Shown: positions 62,804 to 64,000 of the stretch, one piece after another
Position numbering within the stretch: the first letter of the stretch is position 1
Layout of the letters: each line of letters starts with the position of its first letter
DNA from: JAGVSZ01 sp019137045
GTDB lineage: Bacteria; Pseudomonadota; Gammaproteobacteria; Burkholderiales; SG8-39
Direction: 5' to 3'
NCBI GenBank assembly: GCA_046347635.1
Contig: JAXMFT010000013.1
Location: 62,001 to 126,000, forward strand
DNA: 64,000 nucleotides
Position numbers and translations under genes: made by a program
The notes under the pieces: model-generated
What the model saw: only the letters and a program-made list of their open reading frames with translations
Database searches by the model: none
Told to the model about the DNA's origin: nothing

Positions 62804-64000
62804 TCAGGCGCGCGCCGCCGCGCTCTCGTTCATCGCGGCGACCGGCTTCACCGGCAACGTCACGGTGAAGCGCGTCCCCGCCCCGGGCCTGGACTGGACG
62901 TCGATGCGGCCGCCGTGGCCCTCGACGATCTTGTAGCAGATCGACAGGCCGAGCCCGGTGCCCTTGCCGACCTCCTTCGTGGTGAAGAAAGGGTCGAAGA
63001 TCTTCGGCAGGACGTCGGCCGGGATGCCGTGGCCGTTGTCGGAGATCTCGACCGCGACCCGGCCCGGGTCCGGCTGCCAGGTGCGCACCCCGATCACCCC
63101 GCCCTCTTCCGGCGTCGCCTGCGCGGCGTTGGTGATGAGGTTGAGGAACACCTGGTTGATCTGCGACGGCGCGCACGACACCTTGGGGATGCTGCCGAGA
63201 TCCTGTTTCACCGTGCGCCGCTTGACGTGGTTGCGGGCGATCGTGAGCGCGCTCTTCAGGCCCTCGTTGAGGTCGAAGTCCGCCACCTTGCTGCGGTCCA
63301 GACGCGCGAAGTTGCGCAGGTTGTTCACGAGCTCGGCGATCTGTGCGATCCCGTACAGGCCGTCCTTCACCAGCGTGTCGAGCTCCGCGAGGCGCGCGCC
63401 GCCGCGCATCTCCGCGAGCGCGCCGTTCACCGCCGCGAACTGCCGGCTGAGCTCGGCCTCGTCGGCCTGCTCCGACTGCAGCAGCCGCACCAGGCGGTCG
63501 GACTCGGTGAGCGCCTCGCGCGCCCTGGGCATGCCCCCGGCCACCGCCTCCAGGCTCGACTTCACGTACGCGAGCGGCGTGTTCACCTCGTGCGCGACGC
63601 CGGCGACCATCTGCCCGAGCGAGGACATCTTCTCGCTCTGGATGAGCAGCGCCTCCTGCTCCTTGAGCTGGTCGAGGGCGCTCTTCAGCTCCCGGGTGCG
63701 CGCCTCGACGCGCGACTCGAGGAACTCGTTCGCCTCGCGCAGCTTGCGGTTGATGCGGTTGATCACGCGGTAGGTCTCGGTGAGACGGAGCGCGAGCCAC
63801 GCCGCGAGCAGCACCACGAGGCCGGAGTAGACGAGGAGGTACCAGCGGTAGCGCTCGGCCTCCTCGACCGCGCGCCCGAACGCCTGCTCCATCGCGCGCG
63901 TGACCGACTCGAGCCGCGGCCCGGTGGAGGAGAAGAACGCGTCGTGGAAGCGCGCGTCCTCCTGCGCCTTCGCCGCGAGCGCCTGGCGCGCCGCGGCCGC
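62804..64000 (-). CDS. Sensor histidine kinase, partial (5' end outside window)
   Basis: The reading frame runs from the right edge to its stop at 62804, so the N-terminus is missing. The visible part has a polar segment (RQALAAKAQEDARFHD, and so on), a transmembrane helix (WYLLVYSGLVVLLAAWLAL), a coiled coil with an Arg/Glu-rich stretch, the H-box VAHEVNTPLAYVKSS, N-box NQVFLNLITNAAQA, and G boxes SDNGHGIP and GKGTGLGLSICY. The first internal ATG is at 63892, but the frame stays open upstream. There is no fused receiver. It is followed 4 bp later by the kinase-receiver protein, its likely target. Confidence 0.92.
   Translation of the reverse strand, partial: AAAARQALAAKAQEDARFHDAFFSSTGPRLESVTRAMEQAFGRAVEEAERYRWYLLVYSGLVVLLAAWLALRLTETYRVINRINRKLREANEFLESRVEARTRELKSALDQLKEQEALLIQSEKMSSLGQMVAGVAHEVNTPLAYVKSSLEAVAGGMPRAREALTESDRLVRLLQSEQADEAELSRQFAAVNGALAEMRGGARLAELDTLVKDGLYGIAQIAELVNNLRNFARLDRSKVADFDLNEGLKSALTIARNHVKRRTVKQDLGSIPKVSCAPSQINQVFLNLITNAAQATPEEGGVIGVRTWQPDPGRVAVEISDNGHGIPADVLPKIFDPFFTTKEVGKGTGLGLSICYKIVEGHGGRIDVQSRPGAGTRFTVTLPVKPVAAMNESAAARA

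Overview
The window is very GC-rich (above 70% by eye), has almost no intergenic space, and uses many ATGA or GTGA start/stop overlaps. Two Bug-type (TctC) solute receptors, two TRAP transporters and a LIV-type ABC transporter lie among acyl-CoA and aromatic-ring enzymes. This fits a catabolically versatile betaproteobacterium, most likely Burkholderiales; that assignment is an inference from gene content. I see no rRNA, tRNA, CRISPR array, insertion sequence or prophage. Most long antisense open frames are GC shadows of real genes.

Left third (1-26.8 kb). An aryl-CoA ligase of the benzoate/2-aminobenzoate family and a quinone-oxidoreductase-like protein open the window. They are followed by a Na/Pi cotransporter, a split chromate transporter, a small exported ankyrin protein and fumarase C. 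Next come a Bug receptor/FAH hydrolase/DAO oxidoreductase operon, malonyl-CoA decarboxylase, an FAD oxidoreductase/Bug pair and a second acyl-CoA synthetase. The most interesting block is 18.7-25.4 kb. It holds a minus-strand operon (flavin reductase, NicX-like extradiol dioxygenase, alpha/beta hydrolase, acyl-CoA-dehydrogenase-fold flavoprotein) divergent from a MarR regulator, with an AT-rich palindrome between them. Beside it lies a two-domain 2-aminobenzoyl-CoA monooxygenase/reductase.

Middle (26.8-45.4 kb). A small methyltransferase and a TPR/O-GlcNAc-transferase-like glycosyltransferase are followed by a GlcD-type dehydrogenase and a GntR regulator. The GntR gene is divergent from an FAH hydrolase-TRAP operon. 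A complete LIV ABC operon ends in a terminator and is followed by an aldolase/DAO pair. An MFS-SRAP pair and an exported coiled-coil protein end at a textbook terminator.

Right third (45.4-64 kb). LeuC/LeuD-like dehydratase subunits are followed by an amidase gene broken by a 1-bp frameshift and a gentisate-dioxygenase-like cupin overlapping an orphan molybdenum-hydroxylase large subunit. A ribbon-helix-helix/RelE-type toxin-antitoxin pair has a clear promoter and operator. A TRAP operon is divergent from a uronate-dehydrogenase-like/MaoC/acyl-CoA dehydrogenase operon, followed by a dienelactone hydrolase. The window ends in a signalling operon read leftward: a histidine kinase running off the edge, a Ser/Thr kinase fused to two receiver domains, and a DUF1045 2H-phosphoesterase-like protein.

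Overall this reads as an accessory catabolic region: solute receptors and transporters paired with hydrolases and flavoproteins, feeding ring-cleavage and beta-oxidation-like chemistry.
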